This document shows, in pieces, positions 50,182-59,254 of a stretch of 64,000 bases of DNA. A program made the position numbers and the translations under genes. This stretch comes from Pseudomonas grimontii (GTDB lineage Bacteria > Pseudomonadota > Gammaproteobacteria > Pseudomonadales > Pseudomonadaceae): contig NZ_VFES01000026.1 in NCBI RefSeq assembly GCF_007858185.1, positions 1-64,000 on the forward strand, written 5' to 3'. The notes below the pieces were generated by a model, which did not search any database, was not told the origin of the DNA, and worked only from the letters and a program-made list of their open reading frames with translations. Every line of letters begins with the position of its first letter. The stretch's first letter is position 1.

Positions 50182-51984
50182 ATGTTTAACTGGCTGCGCA
50201 GCTCCCTGCCCGCTCGCGCCGGGTTGGCGGTGATCCTGATCGCCATCCTCGCCCTCGCCAGTTCCTTGAGCGCCGGCTTGATCGCCTGGTTCAGCCAGGG
50301 CGACGCGGCCGCCATCAACACCGCCGGCTCGGTGCGCATGGAGACCTACCACCTCAGCTGGAAACTCGCCGCCGGCGCGCCCACCGACGAGATCGACACC
50401 ATCATCCACAGCCTGCAAGGGCGCCTCGACAGCCAATCGCTCAAGGCGGTGCTCGAAGACGGCCCGCGCAGCGCCCTGCTACAGAGCTACCAACAAATCC
50501 AGCAGCGCTGGAACGATGACTTGCGCCCGGCCGTGGCACGCGGCGACGCGCTGCTGTTCCAGGCCAGCGCGCCGGGTTTTGTCGATCAACTCAACCAGTT
50601 CGTCAGCCTGTTGCAGCAACAGAGCGAACAGAAACAAGGCTGGCAGCAGGGTATCCAGGGGCTGGCGCTGTTCAGCACGCTGATCATCCTGCTGATCGGC
50701 CTGTATGAACTGCAGTACGGCGTGGTCAACCCCCTGGAAGAACTGGTGCACGCGACCCGGCGCTTTCGTGACGGCGACTTCAAGACCCGGGTCAACCACC
50801 GCTCCGAAGACGAGCTGGGGCAACTGGCCCTGAGCTTCAACGCCATGGCCGAAACCATTGAACAATCCCACCGCACCCTGGAGAGCCAGGTGCGGCAGAA
50901 AACCCTCAACCTGCAACAAGCCAACGCCGCCCTCGAACTGCTCTACCAGAGCAGCCGCAGCCTGGCCACGCGCCTGGCGAATGCCGAGGGCCTGGATGAA
51001 TTGATCCGGCGCTTCCAGAAACGCCTGCCGGGGCTGCGCCTGTCGCTGTGCCTGCAGGGGCACTTCCTCGCACCGGCCCAGCAGATGCTCTCGCTGCATG
51101 GTGAGAACGGCCGTAACGTCTGCGCCATCGGCGACTGCGCCTCCTGCCAGAAGATCCACGTCGCACTGCCCCAGGTGTTCAGCATCAGCAACCAGGGCGC
51201 GGAACTGGGTGAACTCAAGGCACACTTCCTCGACGGCCATGCGCCCCAGGACTGGGAGAAACAGTTGATCCAGGCCCTGGCCAACCTGATCGGCACCTCG
51301 CTGTCGCTCAAGCGCCAGCGTGAACAGGACCACCGCCTGCTGCTGCTCGACGAACGCACCATCATCGCCCGCGAACTGCACGATTCCCTGGCCCAGGCGC
51401 TGTCCTACATGAAGCTGCAAGTCAGCCGCATGCAAACCCTGATCCGCCGTGGCGAACCGGTGGAAACCCTGGCCACCGTCACCGCCGAACTGCGCGACGG
51501 CCTGAACAACGCCTACCGCCAACTGCGCGAATTGCTCACGACCTTCCGCCTGCAAATCCACGATGCCGGGCTGGTTCAGGAGCTACAGGACACCGCCGAA
51601 GAGTTCTCGCGGCGTGGCGAATTCCAGGTGCACCTGCATATGGACGCCCTGGCCTTTCAACTGTCGGCCAGCGAACAGATCCACTTGCTGCAGATCACCC
51701 GCGAAGCCCTCTCCAACTGCCTGCGCCATGCCCATGCGCAAAATGCCTGGCTGCAACTGCGCCAGGAGGGCGAGACCGTGAGCCTGAGCATCGAAGATGA
51801 CGGCCGTGGTTTTTGCGAAGCGGTCGACAGGCGTGAACACCACGGCCTGACCATCATGGACGAACGCGCCCGCAGCCTGCACGGCCACCTCGACATCAGC
51901 CCCCGCGAGCCCCAGGGCACGCGGGTGCAACTGCGCTTTCACCCGGAATTTCTCGGGCAACCCCTACAAGGCACCCACGCATGA
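50182..51984 (+). CDS. narX: Nitrate/nitrite sensor histidine kinase NarX
   Basis: A 600-residue sensor. Helices near residues 13-33 and 170-190 flank a periplasmic domain starting GDAAAINTAGSVRMETY, the nitrate-binding P-box helix. HAMP follows (VNPLEELVHATRRFRDGD), then a cysteine cluster NVCAIGDCASCQKI, the HisKA_3 H-box ARELHDSLAQALSYMK and an ATPase domain (EALSNCLRHAHA, DDGRGF). It phosphorylates NarL when nitrate is present. ATG 50182 (MFNWLRSSLP) is used; the ribosome site is weak. It overlaps narL by ATGA. Confidence 0.94.
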   Translation: MFNWLRSSLPARAGLAVILIAILALASSLSAGLIAWFSQGDAAAINTAGSVRMETYHLSWKLAAGAPTDEIDTIIHSLQGRLDSQSLKAVLEDGPRSALLQSYQQIQQRWNDDLRPAVARGDALLFQASAPGFVDQLNQFVSLLQQQSEQKQGWQQGIQGLALFSTLIILLIGLYELQYGVVNPLEELVHATRRFRDGDFKTRVNHRSEDELGQLALSFNAMAETIEQSHRTLESQVRQKTLNLQQANAALELLYQSSRSLATRLANAEGLDELIRRFQKRLPGLRLSLCLQGHFLAPAQQMLSLHGENGRNVCAIGDCASCQKIHVALPQVFSISNQGAELGELKAHFLDGHAPQDWEKQLIQALANLIGTSLSLKRQREQDHRLLLLDERTIIARELHDSLAQALSYMKLQVSRMQTLIRRGEPVETLATVTAELRDGLNNAYRQLRELLTTFRLQIHDAGLVQELQDTAEEFSRRGEFQVHLHMDALAFQLSASEQIHLLQITREALSNCLRHAHAQNAWLQLRQEGETVSLSIEDDGRGFCEAVDRREHHGLTIMDERARSLHGHLDISPREPQGTRVQLRFHPEFLGQPLQGTHA

Positions 51985-52628
51985 ACACAGCCACTCGCCA
52001 CCGTATCCTGCTGGTCGACGACCACCCGATGATGCGCCACGGCATGCGCCAGATGCTTGAACTGGAAGACGACCTGCAAGTGGTCGGCGAAGCCGGCAAC
52101 GGCCAGGAAGCCCTGGACCAGATCGACGCGCTGCAACCGGACCTGGTGCTGCTGGACAACAACATGCCACACATGAACGGCCTCGAAACCCTGCGCCGCC
52201 TGCGCGCCATGAACTATGGCGGCAAGGTGTTGCTGTTTACCGTGTCCGACGCTGAAGACGATATTCGTGATGCGTTACGGCTGGATGCCAATGGCTATCT
52301 GCTCAAGGATATGGAGCCGGAATTGTTGATCCAGTACATCCGCGATGCGTTGCATGGCGCCTTGGTGATCAGCCCTGGCCTGACCCGCGTACTGGCCCAG
52401 GCCCTGCGCTCGCCGCAACCGCATGCGGCGGTGGAGTTGACTGAACGCGAGCGCCAGGTGCTGCGCACGATTGCCAGTGGGCACAGCAACAAGGTGATCG
52501 GGCATAAATTGGGGATTACCGAGGGGACGGTGAAGGTGCATGTGAAGAATTTGCTGCATAAGCTGGGGTTGCGGTCGCGGGTGGAGGCGGCGGTTTGGGC
52601 GATGGAGCATTTGCGGCAGGCGGGGTGA
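51981..52628 (+). CDS. narL: Nitrate response regulator NarL
   Basis: A 215-residue two-component regulator. The receiver domain has the acid pair VDDHPMM, the phosphorylated aspartate in PDLVLLDNNMPH (about residue 58) and lysine in YLLKDMEP. The LuxR-type helix-turn-helix is ELTERERQVLRTIASGHSNK, VIGHKLGITEGTVKVHVKNL. It binds TACYYMT heptamers, several of which lie in the narK1-narX gap and before dnr. Confidence 0.95.
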   Translation: MNTATRHRILLVDDHPMMRHGMRQMLELEDDLQVVGEAGNGQEALDQIDALQPDLVLLDNNMPHMNGLETLRRLRAMNYGGKVLLFTVSDAEDDIRDALRLDANGYLLKDMEPELLIQYIRDALHGALVISPGLTRVLAQALRSPQPHAAVELTERERQVLRTIASGHSNKVIGHKLGITEGTVKVHVKNLLHKLGLRSRVEAAVWAMEHLRQAG

Positions 52629-52684
52629 GTTTTTTTGGGGGCGGGTCAGTTAACAAATAAGTGACTGACACTCCCTCATCGGGG
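52629..52684. repeat. REP remnant left of the second MITE copy
   Basis: The spacer GTCAGTTAACAAATAAGTGACTGACA and the arm start CCTCATCGGGG remain; the left REP arm is lost to GGGGGCGGG. The 159-bp element is inserted right after CATCGGGG. The whole 334-bp narL-dnr gap holds this REP, the element, the arm end at 52846-52870 and the dnr promoter. Confidence 0.7.
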
Positions 52685-52843
52685 CATAAGTATCTACACA
52701 TCTTGAGCCGCCCCCCCTGCGTAGCAGCTGTCGAGCCTTGGCGAGGCTGCGTCGGCGGTGTGTCAGACGCGCCGCAAACGCAGCCTCGCCAAGGCTCGAC
52801 AGCTGCTACGCGTTATCCCACTGACGTTGTGTAGATACTTATG
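52685..52843. mobile_element. 159-bp palindromic MITE-like element, copy 2 (opposite orientation)
   Basis: This is nearly the exact reverse complement of 16936-17094. It has the same length, the same 16-bp ends CATAAGTATCTACACA and the same inner palindrome GTAGCAGCTGTCGAGCC. CATCGGGG flanks both sides (52677-52684 and 52846-52853), with an extra GA on the right. The element has again landed in a REP arm at the same bases. Confidence 0.8.
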
Positions 52844-52845
52844 GA

Positions 52846-52870
52846 CATCGGGGGCAAGCCGCCTCCCACA
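52846..52870. repeat. REP arm right of the second MITE copy
   Basis: CATCGGGGGCAAGCCGCCTCCCACA is the rest of the interrupted REP arm, with one change (GCCG for GCCC). Confidence 0.75.
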
Positions 52871-52890
52871 TTTTTTACACAAGCCCTGCA

Positions 52891-52897
52891 AGAGGTA
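52891..52897 (-). promoter_or_regulatory. NarL heptamer upstream of dnr
   Basis: AGAGGTA is a perfect minus-strand heptamer overlapping a near-match TACCCCC on the plus strand, 66 bp before the dnr start. No good ANR box was found next to it. Control of dnr by NarL is suggested but needs proof. Confidence 0.4.
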
Positions 52898-52962
52898 CCC
52901 CCACAGAGGCATATCAACCCCGCGCCAAGCCCCCTACGCTACCCCATTGCGGAGGCCCAAAC

Positions 52963-53643
52963 ATGCTCACCCATCCCCACATCGTCCTCACCCTGCGTCG
53001 CCATCACCTGTTCAGCCAGCTCCCGGAAAAAACCTTCCAGGATGTCTGCACCCTGGCCAACCTCAAGCGCTTGCCCGGCCATGCGCCTTTGATGCATCAG
53101 GGCGACGCGGCTGACCGTTTCTTCCTGCTGGTCAGCGGCCAGATCAAGTTGCATCGGGTCACGGGCGAAGGCCAGGAACACCTGGTGGAAGTCATCCAGC
53201 CCGGCCAGACCTTTGCCGAAGCCCTGCTGTTCACCCAGGCCAAGGCCTACCCAGTGAGCGCCACTGCGCTCAAGGACAGTGTGCTGGTCAGCATCGAAGG
53301 CCAGCACTACCGCCGGGCCCTGGAGGACCAGCCGAAAATTTGCCTGGCAATCCTCGCCAGCATGAGCATCCACCTGCACCAACGCCTCAAGGACATCGAC
53401 ACCCTGACCCTGGCCAACGCCAGCCGCCGGGTGATCAACTTCCTGTTCCAGGAACGCGATGCGCTGAGTGGCGAGGTGGTGCTGCAAGTGCCCAAGCGCC
53501 TGGTGGCGTCGAAGCTGGGGATCCAGCCGGAGACCTTTTCAAGGATCCTGCACCGGCTGGTGGAAGGCGGGTTGATCGAGGTGCAGCGGCGCACCATCCG
53601 GATCTTGTGTGAAGAACAGTTGATGGGCTACCAGGCCGGCTGA
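52963..53643 (+). CDS. dnr: NO-responsive regulator Dnr (Crp/Fnr family)
   Basis: A 226-residue protein with a cyclic-nucleotide-like sensor domain (MHQGDAADRFFLLVSGQIKL, FAEALLF), a long dimer helix and a helix-turn-helix (KRLVASKLGIQPETFSRILH). The EtxSR pattern in ETFSR predicts binding to TTGAT boxes. It lacks the N-terminal cysteines of ANR/FNR, as expected for Dnr, which senses NO through haem. Next to nos and narXL, it should activate nosR and other denitrification genes. Its stop is one base from the convergent nosL stop. Confidence 0.92.
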   Translation: MLTHPHIVLTLRRHHLFSQLPEKTFQDVCTLANLKRLPGHAPLMHQGDAADRFFLLVSGQIKLHRVTGEGQEHLVEVIQPGQTFAEALLFTQAKAYPVSATALKDSVLVSIEGQHYRRALEDQPKICLAILASMSIHLHQRLKDIDTLTLANASRRVINFLFQERDALSGEVVLQVPKRLVASKLGIQPETFSRILHRLVEGGLIEVQRRTIRILCEEQLMGYQAG

Positions 53644-53644
53644 T

Positions 53645-54154
53645 TCAGTGCCCGCTATGCCCCGCTGGCTGTTGCAACAGCGCCAGGTCTATCTCGGTAA
53701 AGCGCAACACACTGCCCCCGGTGTCCGTCGCGACTTTCTGCGCCTTGGCCTCATCGGCAAACGAGGCCAGTACCACGCCCATCGCGCCCTTGAGCCCGGT
53801 GCCGAGCACATAGAACGCGGTGCGGGCATCGATCAGGTGCCTGTCGTCCGGCGTGTCCCACTGGCTGCGACCCATGTCATGCACATACAGCTTGGCGGTG
53901 TCATGGTGGTTTTCCGGTTGCAGCCACCAGCCGAGCATCTCGGCGGTGGAGCAGAACTTCTTCACCCCGCCCTGCTCCACCACTTGGCCCTTGGGTCCGG
54001 GGAACTCATTGATGACCATGCCGCACACGTGGCACTCATCGTTGGGATGAAATGCCACCGGCGCGTCACTGAAACTCGACGCCTGCTCCTTGTCGCAGGC
54101 TGTCAGCAGCAAACCGACCAGCAACGCCGCCAGTACCCGTGTCTTAAAACCCAT
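53645..54154 (-). CDS. nosL: NosL copper-binding lipoprotein
   Basis: A 169-residue protein with the lipobox LLLTACDKEQ (Cys about residue 18), so it is anchored to a membrane in the periplasm. The motif CHVCGMVINEFPGPK and FCSTAEMLGWW matches NosL, which delivers Cu(I) to NosZ for building the CuZ site. It is the last gene of nosRZDFYL. ATG 54154 is chosen; the long upstream frame overlaps nosY and is spurious. Confidence 0.93.
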   Translation of the reverse strand: MGFKTRVLAALLVGLLLTACDKEQASSFSDAPVAFHPNDECHVCGMVINEFPGPKGQVVEQGGVKKFCSTAEMLGWWLQPENHHDTAKLYVHDMGRSQWDTPDDRHLIDARTAFYVLGTGLKGAMGVVLASFADEAKAQKVATDTGGSVLRFTEIDLALLQQPAGHSGH

Positions 54155-54183
54155 ATCGCTTACTCCAGCAGTCAAAAAAATCG

Positions 54184-55014
54184 TCAAGCGGCGCGACGCC
54201 GAAACATCCCATAGGCCAGCGCCAACGGCCCGGCCACCCAGGCCAACAGGCACGCCCACAGGGCCTGCGGCGGTACGTCGAGGTCCGTGCCCAGGGCCAT
54301 GACCCCGATGGACTGCGTGCCCGTGCCGAAGCCGGACAGGTTGATCAGCCGATACACGTCGGTGGGGTTGAGCAGCAACAGCCAGGGCAACCCCTGCGGG
54401 CTGAACTGACCCTTGCCGACCACCAGCAGCGCCAGCAACGCCAGGTCGAACACCAGCACAAAGAAAAACCACACGCCCAGGGCCAGGCCGGCAGCGGTAG
54501 ACTTTTCCGCGCAGCGGCTGCTCAGGGCATAGGCCAAGCCGAGAAACACCCAGCCCAATAACGTCGAGGTCAGCATGAAACGCCCAAAGGCCCAGAGCAG
54601 TACGCCGAGCTCGACGTCATCCACCAGCAGCGCAATGGCGAGCATCGCGCAGCCAAAGCCGAGCACCGTGGCCAGCGCCAGGATCAGCCCATGGCCGACA
54701 AACTTGCCCAACAGGATCTGCCCGCGCCCCAGGGGGTAGGTAAGCAACAGCAGCAAGGTGCCGCTTTCGTCTTCGCCGACAATCGCGTCATAGGCCAGCA
54801 GCAACGCAATCAACGGCATCAGGAAAGTCGCCAGGCTCGCCAGGCTGGCGATGGTCGCCGGTATCGAGGTAAAGCCCAGTTGCCCCGCAGCGGCGGCGCC
54901 CAGCCAGGCAATGCCGATGGCCAACACCGCGAACAACAGGCTGATCGCCAACAGCCAACGGTTGCGCAGGCCGTCGCAGAATTCCTTGCGGGCCATGTTC
55001 CAGATCGGTGTCAT
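54184..55014 (-). CDS. nosY: NosY ABC transporter membrane subunit
   Basis: A 276-residue membrane protein with six helices (RWLLAISLLFAVLAIGIAWL; FLMPLIALLLAYDAIVGEDE). It pairs with the NosF ATPase and NosD for NosZ copper-site maturation, by moving a sulfur or copper-linked factor. ATG 55014 overlaps nosF by ATGA. Confidence 0.93.
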   Translation of the reverse strand: MTPIWNMARKEFCDGLRNRWLLAISLLFAVLAIGIAWLGAAAAGQLGFTSIPATIASLASLATFLMPLIALLLAYDAIVGEDESGTLLLLLTYPLGRGQILLGKFVGHGLILALATVLGFGCAMLAIALLVDDVELGVLLWAFGRFMLTSTLLGWVFLGLAYALSSRCAEKSTAAGLALGVWFFFVLVFDLALLALLVVGKGQFSPQGLPWLLLLNPTDVYRLINLSGFGTGTQSIGVMALGTDLDVPPQALWACLLAWVAGPLALAYGMFRRRAA

Positions 55015-55937
55015 AACAGCGCCTCCTTGGCCGTGACCACGCCCGTGTTCACGTAATGGCGGTAGATGTCCTCCAGGGACGGCGCCAGCATCTCCACTTC
55101 GCTGGGGTTGTCCTCGGCGAGCAGCTGACGCAACAGCTCGACCTTGTTGGCGCTGCAGGCGGCCACTTGCAGCCCGTCGTCGCCCCAACGACGGGTGACG
55201 TGGCCGGCGGCGCTCCAGCGTTGTTGCAGGCGCTCGACATGCTGCAAGCCGCGACTGCGGATCAGCGTCGGCAGCCCGGTCTCGGCGCGCAGTTGCGCCA
55301 GGCTGCCGAGGGCGAGCAAGCGCCCCTGGGTGAGGATCGCCGCGCGGTGGATATGCGCTTCGACGCCGGGCAACACGTGGGAACACAGAATGATGCTGGT
55401 GCCTCCCGCACGCAGGCGGTCGAGCAGGCTATACAAGTCCTGGGTGGCAATCGGGTCGAGGCCCACCGTGGGTTCATCCAGCAGCAACAGTTGCGGCTCA
55501 CCGAGCAACGCCTGGGCCAGGCCGAGGCGCTGGCGCATGCCTTTGGAGTAGGTCTTGACCCGGCGACCCGCCGCCACGCTCAGGCCGACGTCTTCGAGCA
55601 GGCGCGCCACCTGGTGCAGCGGCGCACCTTTGAGCCGGGCAAAGTGGCGCAGGGTTTCGACACCGCTCAGTTGCGGGTAGAACGTGACGTTTTCCGGCAA
55701 ATACCCCAGGCGTTGCCGCACGTGGCTGTCCCTCGGTGAACGGCCAAACACCCGCACCTGCCCGGCGCTGGCCTCCAGCAAGCCCAACACCAGTTTCATG
55801 CTGGTGGTCTTGCCCGCGCCGTTGTGCCCGAACAGCCCCAGCACTTCGCCGGGCGCCAGGCTCAGGTTCAAGTCATGCAACACTGTGGCCTGCCCATAAC
55901 GCTGGCTGACCCCTTCGATCTCGACCACGTTCATCAT
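55011..55937 (-). CDS. nosF: NosF ABC transporter ATPase
   Basis: A 308-residue ATPase with Walker A GHNGAGKTTS, signature TYSKGMRQRLGLAQ and Walker B LLLLDEPTVGLDP. It drives the NosFY exporter used in NosZ assembly. Two ATG codons lie in tandem at 55937 and 55934, and the start cannot be separated; the first overlaps the nosD stop by ATGA. Confidence 0.94.
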   Translation of the reverse strand: MMNVVEIEGVSQRYGQATVLHDLNLSLAPGEVLGLFGHNGAGKTTSMKLVLGLLEASAGQVRVFGRSPRDSHVRQRLGYLPENVTFYPQLSGVETLRHFARLKGAPLHQVARLLEDVGLSVAAGRRVKTYSKGMRQRLGLAQALLGEPQLLLLDEPTVGLDPIATQDLYSLLDRLRAGGTSIILCSHVLPGVEAHIHRAAILTQGRLLALGSLAQLRAETGLPTLIRSRGLQHVERLQQRWSAAGHVTRRWGDDGLQVAACSANKVELLRQLLAEDNPSEVEMLAPSLEDIYRHYVNTGVVTAKEALL

Positions 55938-57199
55938 GCAGGTTCCTTGGGAATGGGGGTTTGCATCAGCGGGTGACTGTCCATCACACCCGGCGACTTC
56001 ATCACCGGGAATGCGCGCTGCACCCAGCGCAGCAACTCGATGCCGGGGCTGTTCATCAGCAGGCGCACCTGGGGGTAGAGCCACAGCAGGCGGTCGACGT
56101 TGTCGTTGGGCTCGTAGGCCACATCGCCGAGGCCATCGCCATTGCGGTCCCAGCCAAGGTAATCGCTCCAGTAGTTGCCCCGGCCGTCGGCCGACCACTC
56201 CTGCAAGCGGCTGGCGACGTACTTGACCTGGCGTTGGTTGTCGACAAAGGCGTTGCCGGCGATGCGATTGTCTTCGGAGCCGGCGGTGAGGTGAATGCCC
56301 ACCGCACTGCGCGCAAAACGGTTGCCTTCGATGCGGTTGAACAGCGAGTTGTAGATGAACAGCGCCTTACCTTCGCCGCCAGCAATCATGGTGTCGCCGG
56401 TGGCACCGTCGCGCACATCGGTGACGAGGTTGTCCTGCAAGGTGGAATAGGTGATGTAGTTCATCAGGATGCCGTAGTTCTGGTCCTGCTCGGAGCGGTT
56501 GCCGATCACCGTCAACTGGCGGCTCTGCATCAGGGCGTAGCCGGTGCGCGTACGGCGAGTGGTATTGCCCAGCACCTGGTTGTCGTTGGAAAACATGTAG
56601 TGGATGCCGTAGCGCAGGTCTTCCAGGGTGTTGCCTTGCAGCAGGTTGCCGTTGGAGGTGTCGATGTAGATGCCGTCGCGGGTGTCGCGCACTTGGTTGT
56701 CGATGACGCGGGCACCGTGTACTGCATACAGATGGATGCCGTTGCCACGGTCCTGGGAGCGGATGGACGGATCGCCCTGGATACGGTTGTCGATCAGGCT
56801 GACGTCCGCCGTGCCATCGACCCAGATACCGAAGCCCGGCCCTTGCAGGCGGTTGCCCACTAACTGAGTGCGCCGAGCCTGGGGCTGGATGAAGATGCCG
56901 GCGTTCATGGCGGTGAGGTCGCGGCCCCAATCGAGGAATGTACAGCCCTGGACGCTGACGTCCGGGGCGCTGATCAGCAGGCCATTGCCCTGGCCTTCGG
57001 CCTGGAAGACGGCACCGGGCGCGCAGGTCAATTGCAGCGGTTGATCGATGCGGAACGCGCCCCGGTATTCGCCGGCGGGCAGGCGCCAGCGGTTGGGGCC
57101 GTCGGTTTGCAGGGGCAAGTCGGTGAGTGGGCGCACAGTGGCGCCCACACCAAACGAGAGCAGTGCGAGCCCTATCAAGGTGATGAATGATCGAGCCAC
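55934..57199 (-). CDS. nosD: NosD periplasmic copper-site assembly protein
   Basis: A 421-residue protein with a signal peptide (LIGLALLSFGVGA) and a right-handed beta-helix of CASH/PbH1 repeats (GIWVDGTADVSLIDNRIQGD, GIHLYAVHGARVIDNQVRDT). It delivers material from NosFY to NosZ in the periplasm. The start is GTG 57199, with AAGGAC before it. It lies 141 bp after nosZ with a REP pair between, unlike its tight coupling to nosF. Confidence 0.93.
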   Translation of the reverse strand: MARSFITLIGLALLSFGVGATVRPLTDLPLQTDGPNRWRLPAGEYRGAFRIDQPLQLTCAPGAVFQAEGQGNGLLISAPDVSVQGCTFLDWGRDLTAMNAGIFIQPQARRTQLVGNRLQGPGFGIWVDGTADVSLIDNRIQGDPSIRSQDRGNGIHLYAVHGARVIDNQVRDTRDGIYIDTSNGNLLQGNTLEDLRYGIHYMFSNDNQVLGNTTRRTRTGYALMQSRQLTVIGNRSEQDQNYGILMNYITYSTLQDNLVTDVRDGATGDTMIAGGEGKALFIYNSLFNRIEGNRFARSAVGIHLTAGSEDNRIAGNAFVDNQRQVKYVASRLQEWSADGRGNYWSDYLGWDRNGDGLGDVAYEPNDNVDRLLWLYPQVRLLMNSPGIELLRWVQRAFPVMKSPGVMDSHPLMQTPIPKEPA

Positions 57200-57228
57200 A
57201 GTGATGTCCTTAAACTGAATGCGGCTAA

Positions 57229-57318
57229 ATGTGGGAGGGGGCTTGCTCCCGATGAGGGTGTATCAGTTGATGCGTCCTTGGCTGATTCACCGCCATCGGG
57301 AGCAAGCCCCCTCCCACC
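57229..57318. repeat. REP doublet between nosZ and nosD
   Basis: Inverted arms GTGGGAGGGGGCTTGCTCCCGAT and complement in the nosZ-nosD gap. It might lower expression of nosDFYL relative to nosZ or stabilise the nosZ message. Confidence 0.9.
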
Positions 57319-57340
57319 TTTGTCCTGCGGGGTCCTTTCG

Positions 57341-59242
57341 TCAGGCCCGTTCGACCTTCATCCGCCCCACCATCTCCATATGCAGCGCATGGCAGAACCA
57401 GCTGCAGTAGTACCAATGCAACCCCGGTTTATCCGCGATGAAGGTGATCGACGAGGTCTGCTGCGGGCTGATCTCCATGCTCACGCCGTGGTTGACCATG
57501 ACAAAGCCATGGGTCACGTCTTCGATCATGTCGATATTGGTGATGGTGACGGTGACTTCATTGCCCTGCTTGACGGTGAATTCCCCCAGGCCGTAGGCCG
57601 GGGCCATGGAGGTCATGTACACGCGCACCTTGTTGCCGTCGCGAATCACCTTGTTGTCGGTTTCCAGCTTGATCCCGTCCTTGGCAGCAATGGCCACGGT
57701 TTCGGCAAAGAACGGATCGTCGCGCTCCCAGATTTTCTTGGTCTTGATCTGGTCGCGGCGCGCCATCACACAGTCGTGAGGTTCGGCAAAGGCCGGGCCG
57801 TCGTGCACCAGTTTCATCTCGTCGCCGGAGATGTCGATCAACTGATCGTTTTCCGGGTGCAGCGGGCCGGTAGGCAGGAAACGGTCCTTGGAAAACTTGC
57901 TCAGCACCATCAGCCACTGGCCGTCGGCATCGCGGGTTTCGGTGAGCGAAGCGTGGTTGTGGCCGGGCTGGTACTGCACATCGAGCTTCTGCTTGATGTA
58001 GTTGACCTTCTCGCCGCCATAGGCGCGGATGGCCTCGGCGATGTTCCACTTCACCACCTGGCTGTCGATGAACAGCGTGGTATAGGCAAACCCGCGCCCG
58101 TCGTAGGTAGTGTGCAACGGGCCCAGGCCCAGCTCCGGCTCACCCACCACCACGCCGCGCGGGTCGGCGATCTTGCCGCTGAACAGGTCATCGAGCTTGT
58201 CGATGGCAATGATGGTGCAGGTCGGCGACAGCTTGCCGTTGGCGATAAAATACTTGCCGTCCGGCGAGGTGTTACAGCCGTGGGGGTTCTTCGGCACCGG
58301 GATGTAGCGGGTGAATTCGCTGTCCTTGCCGTCCAGGGATTTGCGTCCGTCCACCACCGGCACCTTGGCGCCGTCGACACTGATGAACTTGCCGGCCTTG
58401 ATCGCCGCTTCGATGCGCGGGATGTTGAACACCACCACCCAGTCGCGCTCGTTGCGCATCATGCCGGCCAGGTCGGTGGCCTTTTCCGAGTTGTAGCAGG
58501 TGGCCGCCGCGTATTTGCCGGTGTAGTCCATGTCGGCGTTGTCGAGGTTGCCGTCGACAATCACCTGGAAGGCCATTTCCATTTTTTCGGCGTCGATGGC
58601 GTTGAACATGGTGAAGGCATTGCGGTCCTGCAGGTCGAAATTCTTGCCGTCATTGGGGTGCGGAATGATGAACTCGGCGTTGCAGAACACGTACTTGGTG
58701 TAGGGCACTTTTTGCAGGCGCAGGCCGTGAATCGCCTGGGCGTTGGGCACGGTGAGGATCTTGTCGCACTTCATGATGTCCAGGCGGATGCGCGCCACCC
58801 GGGTGTTGGCCTTGTCGTTGATAAACAGGTATTTGCCGTCGTAACGGCCATCGGTGGTGGACAAGTGCGGGTGGTGGCAGTCGCCATTGGCGTACTTGGC
58901 GCCCTCGCCCAGGATGCGCTTGCTCTCGTTGGTCAGGCCCCAACCGGTGGCCGAGTCGACGTTGAACACCGGGATACGCATCAGCTCACGCATCGACGGG
59001 ATGCCCAGCACCCGCACCTCACCCTGGTGGCCGCCGCTCCAGAAGCCGTAGTAGTCGTCGAGCTGGCCGGGTTCCACATGGATTTTCGACTTGGCGTCCT
59101 TGGCCGCGGCGGCAAAGGATTCACGGGTAAACACCGCACCGCCGATGGCCGAAGCCCCGGCGAGTACCGCGCCGGTAACCGCCCCCGTACCGAGAAAACT
59201 GCGCCGGGTCAGGCCTTCATGTTTGTCGTCTGTATCGTTCAT
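57341..59242 (-). CDS. nosZ: Nitrous oxide reductase NosZ (clade I, Tat-exported)
   Basis: A 633-residue periplasmic enzyme that reduces N2O to N2. A twin-arginine signal (LTRRSFLGTGAVTGAVLAG) marks the Tat route and clade I. The beta-propeller carries the CuZ histidines (CHHPHLSTTDGRYDG-like DCHHPHLSTTDG, and PLHTTYDGRG), and the C-terminal cupredoxin has CuA ligands CSWFCHALHMEM. GGAG lies before ATG 59242. It follows nosR by 12 bp. Confidence 0.97.
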   Translation of the reverse strand: MNDTDDKHEGLTRRSFLGTGAVTGAVLAGASAIGGAVFTRESFAAAAKDAKSKIHVEPGQLDDYYGFWSGGHQGEVRVLGIPSMRELMRIPVFNVDSATGWGLTNESKRILGEGAKYANGDCHHPHLSTTDGRYDGKYLFINDKANTRVARIRLDIMKCDKILTVPNAQAIHGLRLQKVPYTKYVFCNAEFIIPHPNDGKNFDLQDRNAFTMFNAIDAEKMEMAFQVIVDGNLDNADMDYTGKYAAATCYNSEKATDLAGMMRNERDWVVVFNIPRIEAAIKAGKFISVDGAKVPVVDGRKSLDGKDSEFTRYIPVPKNPHGCNTSPDGKYFIANGKLSPTCTIIAIDKLDDLFSGKIADPRGVVVGEPELGLGPLHTTYDGRGFAYTTLFIDSQVVKWNIAEAIRAYGGEKVNYIKQKLDVQYQPGHNHASLTETRDADGQWLMVLSKFSKDRFLPTGPLHPENDQLIDISGDEMKLVHDGPAFAEPHDCVMARRDQIKTKKIWERDDPFFAETVAIAAKDGIKLETDNKVIRDGNKVRVYMTSMAPAYGLGEFTVKQGNEVTVTITNIDMIEDVTHGFVMVNHGVSMEISPQQTSSITFIADKPGLHWYYCSWFCHALHMEMVGRMKVERA

Positions 59243-59254
59243 GGGGTTGCTCCT

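Noticed and set aside
53645..54472. A longer N-terminus for nosL, and for nosY and nosF, from upstream frames.
   Set aside because: Extensions overlap neighbouring genes in another frame; the chosen starts give the signal lipobox for NosL and standard lengths for NosY and NosF.
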